The position numbers were made by a program, and so were the translations under genes. Under the pieces are notes generated by a model. It made no database searches, was not told the DNA's origin, and saw only the letters and a program-made list of their open reading frames with translations. 64,000 nt of DNA from assembly GCF_002080045.1 (NCBI RefSeq), contig NZ_MUIN01000001.1, positions 318,930 through 382,929 of the forward strand, in the 5' to 3' direction. This stretch comes from Pseudomonas sp. Bc-h (GTDB taxonomy: Bacteria; Pseudomonadota; Gammaproteobacteria; Pseudomonadales; Pseudomonadaceae). The first letter of the stretch is position 1. Every line of letters starts with the position of its first letter. Of this stretch, positions 20,888 through 29,463 are shown in pieces.

Positions 20888-22822
20888 GTGTCAGCCGTCC
20901 TTTCGCTTCTTCGCAGTCGTTTGCTGCGCCCTGTATTCATTGCTCTCGGCATTGCCCTTTTGGTGCAGGTGCTGGTGGCGGTCGCCCTCACGCGGAGCAC
21001 CGTGACTGCGCTGGAGGCTGATCTTGCCACGCGCCTCGGGGTAGATTCGCAACACTTGTCGGGGGAGCTTGAGCAGGCTAGCCGTGACGTAACGTCCAGC
21101 CTGGACAGCCTTTCGCAAAATACCCGTCAACGCCTGAGCAGCGGATTGTCCGCTCGTCTGAAGGATGAGCAGAAACAACTGCGTGCGACCCTGGAAAAAG
21201 ACCTCAAGGATTCCGCTACGGACATGGCGGAATTGCTCGCCGCCGTAGCCCCTCGTGCGATGTGGGATGGCGATACCCCGACGCTCTCGGAATTCGCACG
21301 CCGTGCCCAGCGCAATCCCAACGTGCTGTTCGTCGTGTATGACGATGCTCAGGGTGAGCACCTGACGCGATACCTGAACCGAGATAACGAATCGATCAAA
21401 TCGCTGCTGGCCAAAGGCGAGGGCGAGCGGGCGATGGATAAGGTGCTCAACGCCGCGCAGAAAGACCCTTCGGTTTATTACGTCGAAGCGTCGATCAGCC
21501 CTAACGGTGTCGAGATCGGCAAGGTGCGGATGGGCGTGTCGACGGCCACGGTGGAAGAAAACCTTGCGGCGCTGGATAAACGATTTACCGCATTGATTGG
21601 TAGTGGCGAGCAGTTGGTCTCCGAAAGTCTCGGTGGTGCGGCAGCGGAGAGTTCAGGCGCGCTGCGCTCGCGACTACAGACTGCGCAGGCAGCGGCTTCG
21701 GCCATGGCGACCAACACCAGCGCTACTGTTCAGGAAGCCGCTGCGACATTGCGCTGGAGAATCGGCGTAGGCCTGGCGCTGGTCGGGTTGGGTGTACTGC
21801 TGGCACTGGCCGTAGTGCTGGGCCGTCGAGTGGTCTTGCGCCTGCAATTGCTCAATCGAGCGCTGGATGATCTGGCGGCGGGTGAGGGTGATCTGACCAA
21901 GCGCGTGAAGCTCACCAGCAACGACGAGATCGGCGATATGGCGGCGGCGGTGAACCGGTTTGTCGACAAGTTGCAGCCAATCGTACGCGAGGCGGGAGAT
22001 GTCGCCCAGCAGACAGGTGTGGAAATCGGCGCAATGAGCAAGCGTAACGCTGGCGCTGATGCCGCTGCCGAGTTGCAGCGTGATGAGGTGGCTGCGAGTC
22101 TTCAAGCGTTGGCGCAAATGGCCGACGAGGCGCAGGCCGAGAGCCATGCGATGCAGGCTGCGTTGCGTCAGGTGGTCGATATTCGCCAGGCGACGGACGA
22201 AAACACCCGTACTTCCAATCAGGTCGGCAATTTGATCGAGGCATTGGCCGGGCAGGTTGAGACCGGTGCGCAGGTCATTGAGCGTCTTGCCCAGCAAAGC
22301 GAGCAGATCGAAGTGGTGCTGGAAGTCATCCATGGCATTGCCGAGCAGACCAATCTGCTGGCTCTCAACGCGGCAATCGAAGCTGCGCGTGCGGGCGAGA
22401 CAGGTCGTGGTTTTGCTGTGGTCGCTGACGAAGTGCGTGCGCTCGCCAGTAAAACGCAAAGCTCGACCGGGGATATTCAGGAGCACATCGCCAAACTTCA
22501 GTCCGGCGCAAAAGAGGCGGTGGCGACAATTGGTCTGGCGGGGCGTCAGGCCAAGGAAGGGCTTGCGGTATTGCGCGACAGTGCCCGTCTTCAACAGACG
22601 GTTCAGTCCTCGGTTGAGCAGGTTCACGCGGCCATCGGGCTGGCAACCAGGGCGGCTGAGCATCAGGCCAAAGGCGCGCAAGCTGTCAGAGGGCGGGTGG
22701 AGGTGATTCACGCTCAGGCAGAGAAGGCGGCTCAGGCCGTTGTTGAAACGACGGCAAGCGGCAAGACACTGGACAAGCTTGCGGCCCAGTTGAAGGCGAG
22801 TCTGGGGCAGTTCCGGGCGTGA
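20888..22822 (+). CDS. Methyl-accepting chemotaxis protein
   Basis: A 644-residue chemoreceptor. The layout is a short cytoplasmic start, membrane helix 1 (about 14-36), a periplasmic sensing region of about 250 residues, membrane helix 2 (about 291-312, [20 protein letters not shown]), a HAMP linker with [21 protein letters not shown], and the signalling hairpin with [20 protein letters not shown] and [15 protein letters not shown]. No pentapeptide tether for CheR is present at the C-terminus. I start at GTG 20888, preceded by GGGGGAG at good spacing; earlier in-frame starts overlap the purA terminator. The ligand cannot be told from the sequence. Confidence 0.93.
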   Translation: MSAVLSLLRSRLLRPVFIALGIALLVQVLVAVALTRSTVTALEADLATRLGVDSQHLSGELEQASRDVTSSLDSLSQNTRQRLSSGLSARLKDEQKQLRATLEKDLKDSATDMAELLAAVAPRAMWDGDTPTLSEFARRAQRNPNVLFVVYDDAQGEHLTRYLNRDNESIKSLLAKGEGERAMDKVLNAAQKDPSVYYVEASISPNGVEIGKVRMGVSTATVEENLAALDKRFTALIGSGEQLVSESLGGAAAESSGALRSRLQTAQAAASAMATNTSATVQEAAATLRWRIGVGLALVGLGVLLALAVVLGRRVVLRLQLLNRALDDLAAGEGDLTKRVKLTSNDEIGDMAAAVNRFVDKLQPIVREAGDVAQQTGVEIGAMSKRNAGADAAAELQRDEVAASLQALAQMADEAQAESHAMQAALRQVVDIRQATDENTRTSNQVGNLIEALAGQVETGAQVIERLAQQSEQIEVVLEVIHGIAEQTNLLALNAAIEAARAGETGRGFAVVADEVRALASKTQSSTGDIQEHIAKLQSGAKEAVATIGLAGRQAKEGLAVLRDSARLQQTVQSSVEQVHAAIGLATRAAEHQAKGAQAVRGRVEVIHAQAEKAAQAVVETTASGKTLDKLAAQLKASLGQFRA

Positions 22823-22845
22823 TTGAGCAGGGGCTGGTGCGCGTC

Positions 22846-22915
22846 CTGTAGCAGTCCGGCTTACAGGCGGCGGCGTTTTCAGTGGCGCTGTCGGCGGTAG
22901 GCTAGACTGCTGCAG
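22846..22915. repeat. REP/BIME palindrome, type A, degenerate copy
   Basis: It begins CTGTAGCAGTCCGGCTTACA and ends GGCTAGACTGCTGCAG, with GGCGGCGG-type arms. It is recognisable as the same family as the copies at 6508, 43441, 56641 and 59624 but has more mismatches between its arms. Confidence 0.55.
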
Positions 22916-22940
22916 AGACGGAATATTACAAACCCTAGAA

Positions 22941-22970
22941 AGCACAAAGCCGAGCACTTGGCTCGGTTTT
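22941..22970 (-). terminator. Terminator of the promoter-distal tRNA-Leu
   Basis: Read on the minus strand, a CCGAGC/GCTCGG stem (22961-22966 with 22950-22955) with flanking A/T pairs is followed by CTTTGTGCTTT. It lies about 10 bases past the tRNA 3' end. Confidence 0.75.
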
Positions 22971-22978
22971 GTTTTGTT

Positions 22979-23065
22979 TGGTGCCCAGGAGAAGACTCGA
23001 ACTTCCACGACCGTAAGGTCACCAGCACCTGAAGCTGGCGTGTCTACCAATTTCACCACCTGGGC
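22979..23065 (-). tRNA. tRNA-Leu (anticodon CAG), copy 2
   Basis: An 87-base class II tRNA with encoded CCA (complement of 22979-22981). The acceptor GCCCAGG pairs with CCTGGGC; the anticodon stem CCAGC/GCTGG encloses TTCAGGT, so the anticodon is CAG (reads CUG). The long variable arm GTGACCTTACGGTC and the T-arm GTTCGAGTC are present. The sequence matches the copy at 23277 except at the seventh acceptor pair, which is G-C here and A-T there, plus a nearby T-stem or acceptor base. Confidence 0.95.
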
Positions 23066-23240
23066 ATGGCGCTGATTTAATTAGATTTTTCATTTCAATG
23101 CAACACAAATTTGCGAATTTGTAGGCGGGGAGATCAAAAATCTTCAGCGTGATGAAAGGGTTGCAGGAATTCGATGGAGGCGAGGAAGTGATCTACGCTC
23201 AAGGCTGTTTGCGATTCGCAGAATTTGCAGACCCTGAAAA

Positions 23241-23268
23241 GCACAAAACCGAGCACTAGGCTCGGTTT
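23241..23268 (-). terminator. Terminator of the promoter-proximal tRNA-Leu
   Basis: The same hairpin as at 22941 (CCGAGC/GCTCGG), followed on the minus strand by TTTTGTGCTTTT. Its presence between the two tRNAs suggests that the whole tRNA-terminator unit was duplicated. Confidence 0.75.
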
Positions 23269-23276
23269 CGTTGAAT

Positions 23277-23363
23277 TGGTGCCCAGAAGAAGACTCGAAC
23301 TTCCACGACCGTAAGGTCACCAGCACCTGAAGCTGGCGTGTCTACCAATTTCACCATCTGGGC
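23277..23363 (-). tRNA. tRNA-Leu (anticodon CAG), copy 1
   Basis: An 87-base class II tRNA with encoded CCA (complement of 23277-23279). The acceptor GCCCAGA pairs with TCTGGGC. The anticodon loop TTCAGGT gives CAG. The D-arm, long variable arm and T-arm match the copy at 22979. A stable-RNA type promoter lies about 85 bases upstream. CUG is the main leucine codon in these genes, so two copies make sense. Confidence 0.95.
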
Positions 23364-23447
23364 GATTCGTTGATTTCATTCGACTAATTGTTCAAAAAGC
23401 CGTTTGATTTCAACTACAACGTGGCGTGTGCCGTCGTTGTGGGGCGC

Positions 23448-23476
23448 ATCTTACGGATGAGATTCGGGGCTGTAAA
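23448..23476 (-). promoter_or_regulatory. Sigma-70 promoter of the tRNA-Leu pair
   Basis: On the minus strand, TTTACA (complement of 23471-23476) and TAAGAT (complement of 23448-23453) are separated by exactly 17 bases and followed by the GC-rich discriminator GCGCCCC, as in promoters under stringent control. It points to the tRNA starting at 23363. Confidence 0.65.
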
Positions 23477-23590
23477 CCCCCTTGCGTGAAATTTTTTTGA
23501 AATAGCAGAAAGCCTCAGCAAATGCTGTCTTCGCGTTTCAATGTGGTATATGCCAAACTAATTGCATACAGATAAGGTGAACTCATTCTA

Positions 23591-26218
23591 ATGGCCGATT
23601 GGCAGTCCCTCGATCCCGAGGCCGCTCGTGAAGCGGAAAAATACGAAAACCCCATCCCCAGCCGTGAGCTGATTCTGGCGCACCTCTCCGATCGCGGCTC
23701 GCCCGCCGCTCGCGAGGAGTTGGTGGAAGAATTCGGCCTGACGACTGAAGATCAGATCGAAGCTCTTCGTCGACGCCTGCGCGCCATGGAGCGCGATGCC
23801 CAACTGATCTACACCCGCCGTGGCACGTATGCGCCGGTCGACAAACTCGACCTGATTCTGGGTCGCATCAGTGGCCATCGTGACGGTTTCGGTTTCCTGG
23901 TGCCCGATGACGGCTCTGATGACCTGTTCATGAGCCCGGCGCAAATGCGTCTGGTATTCGATGGCGACCGTGCCCTGGCGCGTGTTTCCGGTCTGGATCG
24001 TCGCGGTCGTCGAGAAGGCGTGATCGTCGAAGTCGTTTCCCGTGCCCACGAAACCGTCGTCGGTCGTTACTTCGAGGAAAGCGGCATCGGTTTCGTCGTG
24101 CCAGACAATCCGAAGATTCAGCAAGAAGTGCTGGTCACGCCGGGCCGCAACGCCAGCGCCAAGATCGGGCAGTTCGTCGAGGTGAAAATCACCCATTGGC
24201 CAACGCCGCGCTTCCAGCCGCAAGGCGACGTGGTCGAGGTCGTGGGTAACTACATGGCGCCAGGCATGGAAATCGATGTCGCGCTGCGTACTTACGATAT
24301 TCCTCACGTCTGGCCGGAGGCTGTGCTTAAAGAGGCTGCCAAGCTCAAGCCGGAAGTCGAAGAAAAAGACAAAGAGCATCGCGTCGATCTGCGCCACCTG
24401 CCGTTCGTTACCATCGACGGCGAAGACGCGCGTGACTTCGATGACGCGGTCTTTTGCGAAGCCAAACCGGGCAAGCTGCGCCTGTTCTCCGGCGGCTGGA
24501 AGCTCTACGTGGCGATTGCCGACGTCTCCAGCTACGTGAAGATCGGTTCTGCGCTGGACGCCGAATCGCAGGTGCGTGGCAACTCGGTGTACTTCCCCGA
24601 ACGCGTCATTCCGATGCTGCCGGAGCAACTGTCCAACGGCCTCTGCTCGCTGAACCCGCTGGTCGACCGTCTGGCGATGGTCTGCGAAATGACCATCTCC
24701 AAGACTGGCGAGATGACCGACTACGTGTTCTACGAAGCGGTGATCCACTCCCACGCGCGCCTGACCTACAACAAGGTCAGCTCGATTCTGGAACACCCGA
24801 AAACCGCTGAAGCCAAACAGCTTCGTGGTCAGTACGGCGAAGTAGTGCCGCACCTCAAGCAGCTGTATGCGTTGTACAAAGTGCTGTTGGGCGCTCGTCA
24901 TGTCCGGGGTGCAATCGATTTCGAAACCCAGGAAACCCGGATCATCTTTGGCTCCGAGCGCAAGATCGCGGAAATCCGCCCGACCACGCGCAACGATGCT
25001 CACAAACTGATCGAGGAGTGCATGCTGGCCGCCAACGTGGCCACTGCCGAATTCCTCAAGAAGCATGAAATCCCTGCGCTGTACCGTGTTCACGACGGTC
25101 CGCCGCCTGAGCGTCTGGAAAAACTGCGCGCGTTCCTTGGCGAACTGGGCCTGTCGCTGCACAAAGGCAAGGATGGTCCGACGCCCAAGGATTATCAGGC
25201 GTTGCTGGAAACCATCAAGGACCGTCCGGATTACCACCTGATCCAGACAGTCATGCTGCGCTCCTTGAGCCAGGCGGTTTACAGCTCCGACAACAACGGT
25301 CACTTCGGTCTGAACTACGAGGCATACACGCACTTCACCTCGCCGATCCGTCGTTATCCGGACTTGCTGACCCATCGCGCGATTCGAAGTGTTATCCGCT
25401 CCAAGCAGGACACCCCGCACGTTCGCCGTGCTGGCGCTGCGTCGATTCCCAAAGCGCGAATCTACCCTTACGACGAAGCCGTACTGGAGCAATTGGGCGA
25501 GCAGTGCTCGATGAGCGAGCGCCGCGCCGATGAAGCGACTCGTGACGTCACGAACTGGCTCAAGTGCGAGTTCATGAAAGACCGCGTGGGCGAGTCGTTC
25601 CCGGGTGTGATTACAGCAGTGACCGGTTTTGGGCTGTTCGTGGAGCTGACCGATATCTACGTCGAGGGTCTGGTTCACGTCACTGCTTTGCCGGGTGATT
25701 ACTACCACTTTGATCCGGTTCATCACCGTCTGGCGGGCGAGCGTACAGGTCGCAGCTTCCGGCTCGGGGATACCGTGGAAGTGCGGGTCATGCGCGTTGA
25801 TCTCGATGAGCGCAAGATTGATTTCGAAATGTCGGAGAAGACCACCAGCGCGCCAGTCGGTCGCAAGCGCAAGGCTGCCGAACCTGCTCCTGCTCCAGTT
25901 GAGAAAGAGAAGGAAAAGGCATCGTCCTCGCGCCCTAGTCGTCGTAGCGCCAGCAAGGAGCCCGTGGCCGAGGCATATCGCCCCAGCGATGCAGCCGCAA
26001 AAAACGCCGAAGTTCGCAAGAGCCGGGAGATGAAGAAGGCCTTGCTGGCGGAAGCGAAGGGCGGTAGCAAGGCGTCGTCGGGAAAGTCGCAAAGGAGTGA
26101 TTCTGCTCCGGCTGGCACGTCCGGGAAGCCGAGCAAACACCGTAAAGGCCCGCCTAAATCGGGCTCGGCTCCTGCTGCGAAGAACGGCGGAGCGCGTAAA
26201 CCTAAGGCCAAGTCATGA
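23591..26218 (+). CDS. rnr: Ribonuclease R
   Basis: An 875-residue processive 3'-5' exoribonuclease that degrades structured RNA and works in rRNA and tmRNA quality control and in cold growth. It has an N-terminal winged-helix (residues 20-85), two cold-shock domains, and the RNB catalytic core with DGEDARDFDDAVF from Asp276 (metal-binding Asp282, 284 and 285). An S1 domain (ESFPGVITAVTGFGLFVEL) follows near residue 670, then a Lys/Ala/Ser-rich tail from about 755, probably disordered and RNA-binding. The last 4 bases overlap rlmB (ATGA). Confidence 0.96.
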   Translation: MADWQSLDPEAAREAEKYENPIPSRELILAHLSDRGSPAAREELVEEFGLTTEDQIEALRRRLRAMERDAQLIYTRRGTYAPVDKLDLILGRISGHRDGFGFLVPDDGSDDLFMSPAQMRLVFDGDRALARVSGLDRRGRREGVIVEVVSRAHETVVGRYFEESGIGFVVPDNPKIQQEVLVTPGRNASAKIGQFVEVKITHWPTPRFQPQGDVVEVVGNYMAPGMEIDVALRTYDIPHVWPEAVLKEAAKLKPEVEEKDKEHRVDLRHLPFVTIDGEDARDFDDAVFCEAKPGKLRLFSGGWKLYVAIADVSSYVKIGSALDAESQVRGNSVYFPERVIPMLPEQLSNGLCSLNPLVDRLAMVCEMTISKTGEMTDYVFYEAVIHSHARLTYNKVSSILEHPKTAEAKQLRGQYGEVVPHLKQLYALYKVLLGARHVRGAIDFETQETRIIFGSERKIAEIRPTTRNDAHKLIEECMLAANVATAEFLKKHEIPALYRVHDGPPPERLEKLRAFLGELGLSLHKGKDGPTPKDYQALLETIKDRPDYHLIQTVMLRSLSQAVYSSDNNGHFGLNYEAYTHFTSPIRRYPDLLTHRAIRSVIRSKQDTPHVRRAGAASIPKARIYPYDEAVLEQLGEQCSMSERRADEATRDVTNWLKCEFMKDRVGESFPGVITAVTGFGLFVELTDIYVEGLVHVTALPGDYYHFDPVHHRLAGERTGRSFRLGDTVEVRVMRVDLDERKIDFEMSEKTTSAPVGRKRKAAEPAPAPVEKEKEKASSSRPSRRSASKEPVAEAYRPSDAAAKNAEVRKSREMKKALLAEAKGGSKASSGKSQRSDSAPAGTSGKPSKHRKGPPKSGSAPAAKNGGARKPKAKS

Positions 26219-26976
26219 GTTCGTTGGAAAAAATCTACGGTGTGCATGCCGTGGAAGCGCTGTTGCGTCACCATCCCAAGCGGGTCAAGCAGATCTGGCT
26301 GGCGGAAGGACGCAGCGATCCGCGCGTTCAGGTGTTGATCGAGCTCGCCACGCAAAACCGCGTGGCGGTCGGTCAGGCCGAGCGTCGTGAAATGGACGCC
26401 TGGGTTGAAGGCGTGCATCAGGGCGTAGTGGCGGACGTGAGCCCCAGCCAGGTCTGGGGCGAAGCGATGCTCGACGAGCTGCTGGATCGTACCGAAGGCG
26501 CGCCGCTGATTCTGGTGCTGGACGGCGTGACTGACCCGCACAATCTGGGTGCCTGCCTGCGAACTGCAGATGCAGCCGGCGCGCTGGCGGTCATCGTGCC
26601 CAAGGACAAGTCGGCGACATTGACGCCAACTGTCCGGAAGGTCGCCTGTGGTGCTGCGGAAGTCATCCCGCTGGTCGCCGTCACCAACCTCGCTCGCACC
26701 CTGGAAAAGCTCCAGCAGCGCGGTCTATGGGTGGTGGGAACCGCCGGTGAGGCGGAGCAGGAGCTCTATCAGCAGGATTTGACCGGTCCGACGATCATGA
26801 TCATGGGTGCCGAAGGCAAGGGCATGCGCCGTCTGACCCGTGAGCATTGCGACTACCTGGTTCGCCTGCCGATGGCGGGCAGCGTCAGCAGCCTCAATGT
26901 TTCGGTCGCTACCGGTGTGTGCCTCTTCGAAGCCATGCGGCAGCGCAGTGTGAAAGCAGCCGCTTCGCGGAAATAG
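26215..26976 (+). CDS. rlmB: 23S rRNA (guanosine-2'-O)-methyltransferase RlmB
   Basis: A 253-residue SpoU-family enzyme that methylates G2251 of 23S rRNA in the P loop. The N-terminal substrate-binding domain (IYGVHAVEALLRHHPKRV) precedes the knotted catalytic domain. The latter shows the three SPOUT motifs: DPHNLGACLRTADAAG, IMGAEGKGMRRLT and LPMAGSVSSLNVSVATGVCL. It is coupled to rnr by a 4-base overlap. Confidence 0.96.
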   Translation: MSSLEKIYGVHAVEALLRHHPKRVKQIWLAEGRSDPRVQVLIELATQNRVAVGQAERREMDAWVEGVHQGVVADVSPSQVWGEAMLDELLDRTEGAPLILVLDGVTDPHNLGACLRTADAAGALAVIVPKDKSATLTPTVRKVACGAAEVIPLVAVTNLARTLEKLQQRGLWVVGTAGEAEQELYQQDLTGPTIMIMGAEGKGMRRLTREHCDYLVRLPMAGSVSSLNVSVATGVCLFEAMRQRSVKAAASRK

Positions 26977-26993
26977 TGAGCCTCAACCTCCAA

Positions 26994-27028
26994 ACGACAA
27001 GCTGAAACCGTCCGCGATCAGCTTGTCG
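26994..27028 (+). terminator. Hairpin after rlmB, possible terminator
   Basis: The arms CGACAAGCTGA and TCAGCTTGTCG form an 11-bp stem about 20 bases after the rlmB stop. No T run follows directly, so it may stabilise the 3' end instead of ending transcription. Confidence 0.5.
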
Positions 27029-27079
27029 CTTGGCGCTTACAGCTTGATGCTGCTTTTGCTCAAATAATCACCAATTTCC

Positions 27080-27108
27080 TTGCGCCGGTTCTGGCCCTTC
27101 TCTACAAT
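27080..27108 (+). promoter_or_regulatory. Promoter of the rpsF operon
   Basis: TTGCGC (27080-27085) and TACAAT (27103-27108) are separated by exactly 17 bases and followed by the GC-rich TGCGCCCC discriminator usual for ribosomal genes. It predicts a leader of about 110 bases before rpsF. Confidence 0.7.
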
Positions 27109-27180
27109 TGCGCCCCTTGCTGTCATGGCAGGCGCTCATGTGCCTGTCCCTGTGCAAGATAAACCAGTGTTATTCACTCC

Positions 27181-27210
27181 TTGTCTGACCGCTTTGGCGG
27201 CAGGCTACAA
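27181..27210 (+). promoter_or_regulatory. Candidate S6:S18 autoregulatory leader hairpin
   Basis: An outer TTGT/ACAA pair encloses CTG-a-CCGC tttg GCGGCAG and an unpaired 3' GGCT, just before the rpsF ribosome site. The S6:S18 complex is known to bind a leader hairpin of this general kind in many bacteria. The match here is by eye only. Confidence 0.4.
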
Positions 27211-27226
27211 CCCGTAAGGAGCATTC

Positions 27227-27649
27227 ATGCGTCATTACGAAATCATCTTTCTGGTTCACCCGGACCAGAGCGAGCAAGTCGGCGGCATGGTTGAGCGTTA
27301 CACCAAGCTGATCGAAGAAGACGGCGGCAAGATCCACCGTCTGGAAGATTGGGGCCGTCGTCAACTGGCCTACGCAATCAACAATGTTCACAAGGCTCAC
27401 TACGTGATGCTGAACGTTGAGTGCACTGGCAAGGCTCTGGCCGAGCTGGAAGACAACTTCCGTTACAACGATGCCGTGATCCGTAACCTTGTCATCCGTC
27501 GCGACGAAGCCGTTACCGGCCAGTCCGAAATGCTCAAGGCTGAAGAGAACCGCAGTGAGCGCCGTGAGCGTCGCGACCGTCCTGAGCACTCCGACGCCGA
27601 AGGCGTTGACAGTGATGACAGCGACAACAGCGATAACGCTGACGAGTAA
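27227..27649 (+). CDS. rpsF: 30S ribosomal protein S6
   Basis: A 140-residue protein of the 30S platform that binds S18. The start [18 protein letters not shown] and the core [18 protein letters not shown] are those of bacterial S6. The end is a long tail rich in Glu, Arg, Asp and Ser, ending in an acidic stretch that can receive added glutamates in some gammaproteobacteria. The ribosome site AAGGAG is 9 bases before the ATG. rpsR follows 28 bases later. Confidence 0.97.
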   Translation: MRHYEIIFLVHPDQSEQVGGMVERYTKLIEEDGGKIHRLEDWGRRQLAYAINNVHKAHYVMLNVECTGKALAELEDNFRYNDAVIRNLVIRRDEAVTGQSEMLKAEENRSERRERRDRPEHSDAEGVDSDDSDNSDNADE

Positions 27650-27677
27650 TCCACGGACCTTTTGAGGAGCCCATTAC

Positions 27678-27908
27678 ATGGCACGTTTCTTCCGTCGTCG
27701 TAAATTCTGCCGCTTCACAGCTGAAAATGTGAAGGAGATCGATTACAAGGATCTCAACACCCTGAAAGCCTACGTATCCGAAACCGGCAAGATCGTTCCT
27801 AGCCGCATTACCGGTACCAAAGCTCGTTATCAGCGTCAGCTGGCTACCGCTATCAAGCGCGCCCGCTTCCTGGCCCTGCTGGCCTACACCGACAGCCACG
27901 GCCGCTGA
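27678..27908 (+). CDS. rpsR: 30S ribosomal protein S18
   Basis: A 76-residue basic protein that forms a pair with S6 on the 30S platform. The sequence begins [20 protein letters not shown] and ends [13 protein letters not shown], with [20 protein letters not shown] between, which is fully typical. TTGAGGAG lies upstream. Confidence 0.98.
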   Translation: MARFFRRRKFCRFTAENVKEIDYKDLNTLKAYVSETGKIVPSRITGTKARYQRQLATAIKRARFLALLAYTDSHGR

Positions 27909-27950
27909 GACCAGGTTAAGTCGACAAAAACGCAGTAAGGGATAGATCGC

Positions 27951-28847
27951 ATGCGCGCCATGGCTGACTTCATCATGCGCGGTCGCGTGCAGGCCACTCT
28001 CGTAGTGGTTGGATGTGCGGCGTTGCCGCTGTTGTTCTGGTTGAGTGCTGCCGCAGGTTGCCTTGTGCTCCTGCGACGTGGGTTGAGTGGCGCTACTGGC
28101 GTACTCGCCTGGGCTCTGCTGCCGGCCTTGGTCTGGTGGTATTTCGGTGAACCTCGCACCCTGATGGTGTTGCTCGGTTCATGGGGGTTGGCGGCTGTAT
28201 TGCGCGCCAGCGAGTCCTGGGTCCGCGTGCTGCTGGTCAGCGTAGGACTTGGATTGTTGTATGCAGTGGTTCTGGGAGCGGTTTTCCGCGAGCCCATCGA
28301 AGCCATGGCGGGGGAGTTGCAGAAACTCCTGCCCCACGTCTTCGGTGATGTCTACCAGCAGATGTCGGTAGAAGAGCGAGCGCGTCTGGGAGCATTGATT
28401 ACACCGGTCCTCAACGGCCTGATAGCAGCACTGTTGCAGATCGTCAGCGTGGTATGCCTGATACTTGGGCGTTACTGGCAGGCGTTGTTGTATAACCCGG
28501 GCGGTTTCGGGCGCGAATTTCGCAGCTTGAGACTCCCGCGGGCACCGATGCTGGTGCTGCTGGTGTGCATGTTGGTTGCGCCGAATTTCGGTCCGCAACT
28601 GGCGATGCTGACACCGTTGTGCAGCGTGCCACTCATGTTCGCGGGGCTGGCCCTGATTCACGGTCTGGTGGCTGCGAAGCGCCTGACACGGTTTTGGCTG
28701 GTGGGGTTGTACGTCACGTTGTTGCTGTTCATGCAGCTGATTTATCCGTTGCTGGTGGTGTTTGCCATTGTCGACAGCCTGATTGATTTTCGCGGCCGTC
28801 TGGCGTCGAAAGATGCCGATAACGGTTCTGCGAACGGTGAAGGTTAA
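27951..28847 (+). CDS. DUF2232 membrane protein
   Basis: A 298-residue integral membrane protein with about eight hydrophobic segments, the clearest at residues 14-60, 65-110, 155-175 and 205-280. Its place between rpsR and rplI is the usual one in Pseudomonas and relatives; the family (DUF2232, YybS-like) has no assigned function. The ATG at 27951 has AAGGGATAG before it; MADFIM at 27960 is an alternative start. rplI starts 20 bases after it, so it is part of the ribosomal operon. Confidence 0.85.
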   Translation: MRAMADFIMRGRVQATLVVVGCAALPLLFWLSAAAGCLVLLRRGLSGATGVLAWALLPALVWWYFGEPRTLMVLLGSWGLAAVLRASESWVRVLLVSVGLGLLYAVVLGAVFREPIEAMAGELQKLLPHVFGDVYQQMSVEERARLGALITPVLNGLIAALLQIVSVVCLILGRYWQALLYNPGGFGREFRSLRLPRAPMLVLLVCMLVAPNFGPQLAMLTPLCSVPLMFAGLALIHGLVAAKRLTRFWLVGLYVTLLLFMQLIYPLLVVFAIVDSLIDFRGRLASKDADNGSANGEG

Positions 28848-28867
28848 AGTTAAGAGGTTATTACCAA

Positions 28868-29314
28868 ATGGAACTCATCCTGCTGGAAAAAATCGCCAAC
28901 CTGGGCAACCTGGGCGATAAAGTAAACGTTAAGGCTGGTTACGGCCGTAACTACCTGCTGCCTTTCGGCAAAGCCACCGCTGCAACCGCTGCCAACCTGG
29001 CTGCGTTTGAAGAGCGTCGCGCTGAGCTGGAAAAAGCCGCTGCCGAGAAGAAAGCTTCGGCTGAAACTCGCGCTGCTCAACTGGCTGAGCTGGAAGTGAC
29101 TATCACTGCCACTGCTGGTGACGAAGGCAAGCTGTTCGGTTCGATCGGTACTCACGACATCGCTGACGCACTGACCGCCTCTGGCGTCGAAGTGGCCAAG
29201 GCTGAAGTTCGTCTGCCGAACGGCACCATCCGTAACGTTGGCGAATACGACGTTGCCGTGCACCTGCACAGCGATGTTGAAGCTACCGTTCGCGTAGTTG
29301 TGGTAGCTGCTTAA
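28868..29314 (+). CDS. rplI: 50S ribosomal protein L9
   Basis: A 148-residue two-domain protein of the 50S L1 stalk base that helps keep the reading frame. The N-terminal domain begins [19 protein letters not shown] and leads through a long Ala/Glu/Lys helix (residues 43-75) to the C-terminal domain with [17 protein letters not shown] ribosome site, AAGAGG, lies upstream. A hairpin about 70 bases downstream could end the operon. Confidence 0.97.
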   Translation: MELILLEKIANLGNLGDKVNVKAGYGRNYLLPFGKATAATAANLAAFEERRAELEKAAAEKKASAETRAAQLAELEVTITATAGDEGKLFGSIGTHDIADALTASGVEVAKAEVRLPNGTIRNVGEYDVAVHLHSDVEATVRVVVVAA

Positions 29315-29382
29315 GCAGTTTGATTTCAGCGCTACGGTGCTGGAGTCTGATCGTCTGGCGACTCGTTCGTCGGTCGGTCAGC

Positions 29383-29426
29383 AAAGGGCGCGCTCCTGTT
29401 TATCAGGTCGTGCCCTTTGTCATTTC
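29383..29426 (+). terminator. Probable terminator after rplI
   Basis: CAAAGGGC (29383-29390) pairs with GCCCTTTG (29413-29420) around a 22-base loop and is followed by TCATTT. It separates rplI from dnaB, leaving about 38 bases to the dnaB start. Confidence 0.55.
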
Positions 29427-29463
29427 TGAGTATTCTGTTTCAAATTCCTGATTCCGTGTGGCC

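Noticed and set aside
23588..26140. An 850-codon open frame antisense to rnr, and similar long antisense frames over motAB (2136-3764), purA (19193-20755) and ygiQ (30984-32798)
   Set aside because: They mirror high-GC genes with clear families on the other strand, have skewed Arg/His/Val composition and no recognisable domain or ribosome site.
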